Shown here: positions 16,013 through 17,298 of the stretch, piece after piece
Layout of the letters: the number at the start of each line of letters is the position of its first letter
Position numbering within the stretch: the first letter of the stretch is position 1
Assembly: GCA_002839205.1 (NCBI GenBank)
Contig: PGXP01000053.1
Span: 1-17,298 of the forward strand
Direction: 5' to 3'
Length of the DNA: 17,298 nt
From: Spirochaetae bacterium HGW-Spirochaetae-9
Lineage (GTDB): Bacteria; Spirochaetota; Spirochaetia; Treponematales; Rectinemataceae
Made by a program: the position numbers and the translations under genes
Notes under the pieces: model-generated
What the model was told of the DNA's origin: nothing
The model's input: only the letters and a program-made list of their open reading frames with translations
The model's database searches: none

Positions 16013-16722
16013 AAGCGATTTTGATGGCCGCGGGCCGTGGAACGCGAATCAGCCGTCATATAGACGGCAAGCCCAAATGCACGGTATCGCTGGATAAGGA
16101 TACAACCCTTATCCAATACAGTGTCGATCTTCTGCTGAAAAAAGGCATCGAAGATATAACGATTGTATTAGGCTACCGGGGCGATATCATCAAGTCGATC
16201 CTTGGTTCCCGCCCTATACACTATGTCGAAAATCCCTTTTTCGATGTCACCAATAGTATCGCCTCCCTCTGGTTCGCTCGGGACACTCTCGTCGACGCCG
16301 ACCGATTCCTTGTCATGAACGGCGATGTTTTTCTCTCCGAGCGTGCCATCGATATAGTGCGGGAAGAAACCCGAAGCCCTGTGCTTTTCTACGACACAAC
16401 CAGGAAGGAAGAGGCCGACTACAAATTCCTCTGTGAAGGCGAACGAATCGTAAAATACGGAAAAGCCCTCAGCCTTGAGGAGACATCGGGGGAGTATCTC
16501 GGTTGCGCTACCATCGGCAACGGTTTCGTCAAAAAATTTGCCGACAGGCTCGAAACCCTCATCGCTACACAGAACCACGGCATGTGGTGGGAGGATGTGC
16601 TCTATTCGATGGCCTCGGAGCGGCCTGTCATCGCCAAAGACGTCGATGGCGCCTTCTGGGCCGAAGTGGATTACATCGAGGATTACCTTCGCATCCAGGA
16701 ATACTACAAGGAGCAGCATTGA
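16009..16722 (+). CDS. LicC/PntC-type nucleotidyltransferase (choline-phosphate or AEP cytidylyltransferase-like)
   Basis: The 237-residue protein has the nucleotidyltransferase fold. It starts KAILMAAGRGTRISRHIDGKPK (GxGTR loop and catalytic KPK), then has ITIVLGYRG, FFDVTNSIASLWFA, the metal-binding NGDVF (104-108), MWWEDVLY and AEVDYIEDY (218-226), the second acidic metal site. FDVTNSIASLW and EVDYIEDY are shared with LicC (CTP:phosphocholine) and with PntC (CTP:aminoethylphosphonate) rather than with glucose-1-phosphate enzymes. The product would be a CDP-activated headgroup for transfer to a lipid, glycan or protein. It is translationally coupled to the transaminase upstream (ATGA) and overlaps the exported-protein gene downstream (TTGA). 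CTP use and substrate are inferred from family likeness. Confidence 0.85.
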   Translation: MKAILMAAGRGTRISRHIDGKPKCTVSLDKDTTLIQYSVDLLLKKGIEDITIVLGYRGDIIKSILGSRPIHYVENPFFDVTNSIASLWFARDTLVDADRFLVMNGDVFLSERAIDIVREETRSPVLFYDTTRKEEADYKFLCEGERIVKYGKALSLEETSGEYLGCATIGNGFVKKFADRLETLIATQNHGMWWEDVLYSMASERPVIAKDVDGAFWAEVDYIEDYLRIQEYYKEQH

Positions 16723-17298
16723 AAGGGTGGCCTGGGTCTCGGCGAACATGCCTCATCGCGCTGATGGGGCTTTTACTGCTTGCCGCAGGAGCCGAAGCAC
16801 CGAAAAACCAGCCGTTTTCCAACCTTTCGAAGGATGATTCGGCGACGCTCGAGCGAGGCGAGCCCATTATCCGCAGTGTACGCGATGTCCGAACTCTGAG
16901 CCTAGCGCCTTTCAACAGCCACGCCTCAGCGCTGCTCGCCCGCCTGGCAAAACTCAAGCCCAATTATATCACGGAGCTCCTTCTTCACCTTCCCGTGAAA
17001 AATGCCGCCCAACTGACCACCATACTTGGCCAGCTTGCCTATACCCTGGCCGATGTATCGGGATATGTCAAAATACCCTACTGGTCGGTGCGGCAGCAGA
17101 CAACCTACGACCTGTTCGACAAGATGGAAATTCTTTCACGGATGCCCATTTATGGGGGCGAATCCATCAAGGTCTTGCAGCATATGGAGCCCTTCGATGA
17201 CTTCACCGCGCTCTATGAGTACTCGACGGATAAAAGTGTGCTTACCTTCTCGGGCGCGAATCTCGAGCCAATCGTATACTCCTACAGAAACCTGAAGG
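16719..17298 (+). CDS. Exported protein of unknown function, 3' partial (TTG start)
   Basis: An uninterrupted frame runs from the TTG at 16719 to the window edge (193 full codons). It starts with a basic stretch KGWPGSRR, a hydrophobic core TCLIALMGLLLLAAGAEA and a likely AEA|PK signal peptidase I site. TTG overlaps the previous stop as TTGA, and AAGGAG lies five bases upstream, a strong reason for this start; no ATG fits. The mature part includes RSVRDVRTLSLAPFNSHASAL, then LPVKNAAQLTTILGQLAYTLADVSGYVKIPYWS and MPIYGGESIKVLQHMEPFDDF. It looks like uncharacterised exported proteins of spirochaetes, possibly DUF6675, but I hold this only weakly. Coupling to the transaminase/cytidylyltransferase pair suggests a shared envelope process. 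The C-terminus is outside the window. Confidence 0.75.
   Translation, partial: MKGWPGSRRTCLIALMGLLLLAAGAEAPKNQPFSNLSKDDSATLERGEPIIRSVRDVRTLSLAPFNSHASALLARLAKLKPNYITELLLHLPVKNAAQLTTILGQLAYTLADVSGYVKIPYWSVRQQTTYDLFDKMEILSRMPIYGGESIKVLQHMEPFDDFTALYEYSTDKSVLTFSGANLEPIVYSYRNLK

Overview
The window reads as a GC-rich chromosomal segment of a bacterium with an outer membrane. A BamA-like POTRA/beta-barrel protein, a lipobox lipoprotein and several exported proteins support this. A spirochaete (Treponema/Spirochaeta lineage) is my best guess. The main reason is a PLP transaminase overlapping a LicC/PntC-type cytidylyltransferase, two activities that are fused in PntC of Treponema denticola. The taxonomic call is inference.

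Layout. (1) 2-913: 3' part of a beta-propeller lactonase that enters from the left edge. (2) 1033-10283: an RpiR-type regulator, then a complete family-5 peptide ABC importer (binding protein, two permeases, two ATPases), an M42 aminopeptidase and an M19 dipeptidase, all on the + strand. Two junctions are 4-base ATGA overlaps. The cassette looks like peptide capture, import and stepwise hydrolysis. An AT-rich (about 38% G+C) 85-residue gene that resembles the C-terminal half of Phd/YefM antitoxins sits between the two peptidases, with no toxin beside it. Its start codon and Shine-Dalgarno lie inside a perfect 12-bp inverted repeat, the most striking non-coding signal here. (3) 10350-13124, - strand: a creatininase-family amidohydrolase, a small lipoprotein and a DEAD-box RNA helicase, each with a readable promoter; terminators are visible for the last two. 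(4) 13382-17298, + strand: the outer-membrane protein, the transaminase, the cytidylyltransferase and an exported protein that runs off the right edge. The last three genes overlap by 4 bases each and form one translationally coupled unit, possibly for activating an aminophosphonate or similar headgroup for surface decoration.

There are no rRNA or tRNA genes, CRISPR arrays or insertion sequences that I can recognise. The only gap over 300 bases is 12945-13381, between the divergent helicase and outer-membrane genes.

The points most worth following up are the antitoxin-like gene with its palindromic start, the LDGGR signature in one importer ATPase, the missing metal-ligand segment in the M42 peptidase, the Asp-to-His change in the M19 dipeptidase, and the unfused PntC-like gene pair.
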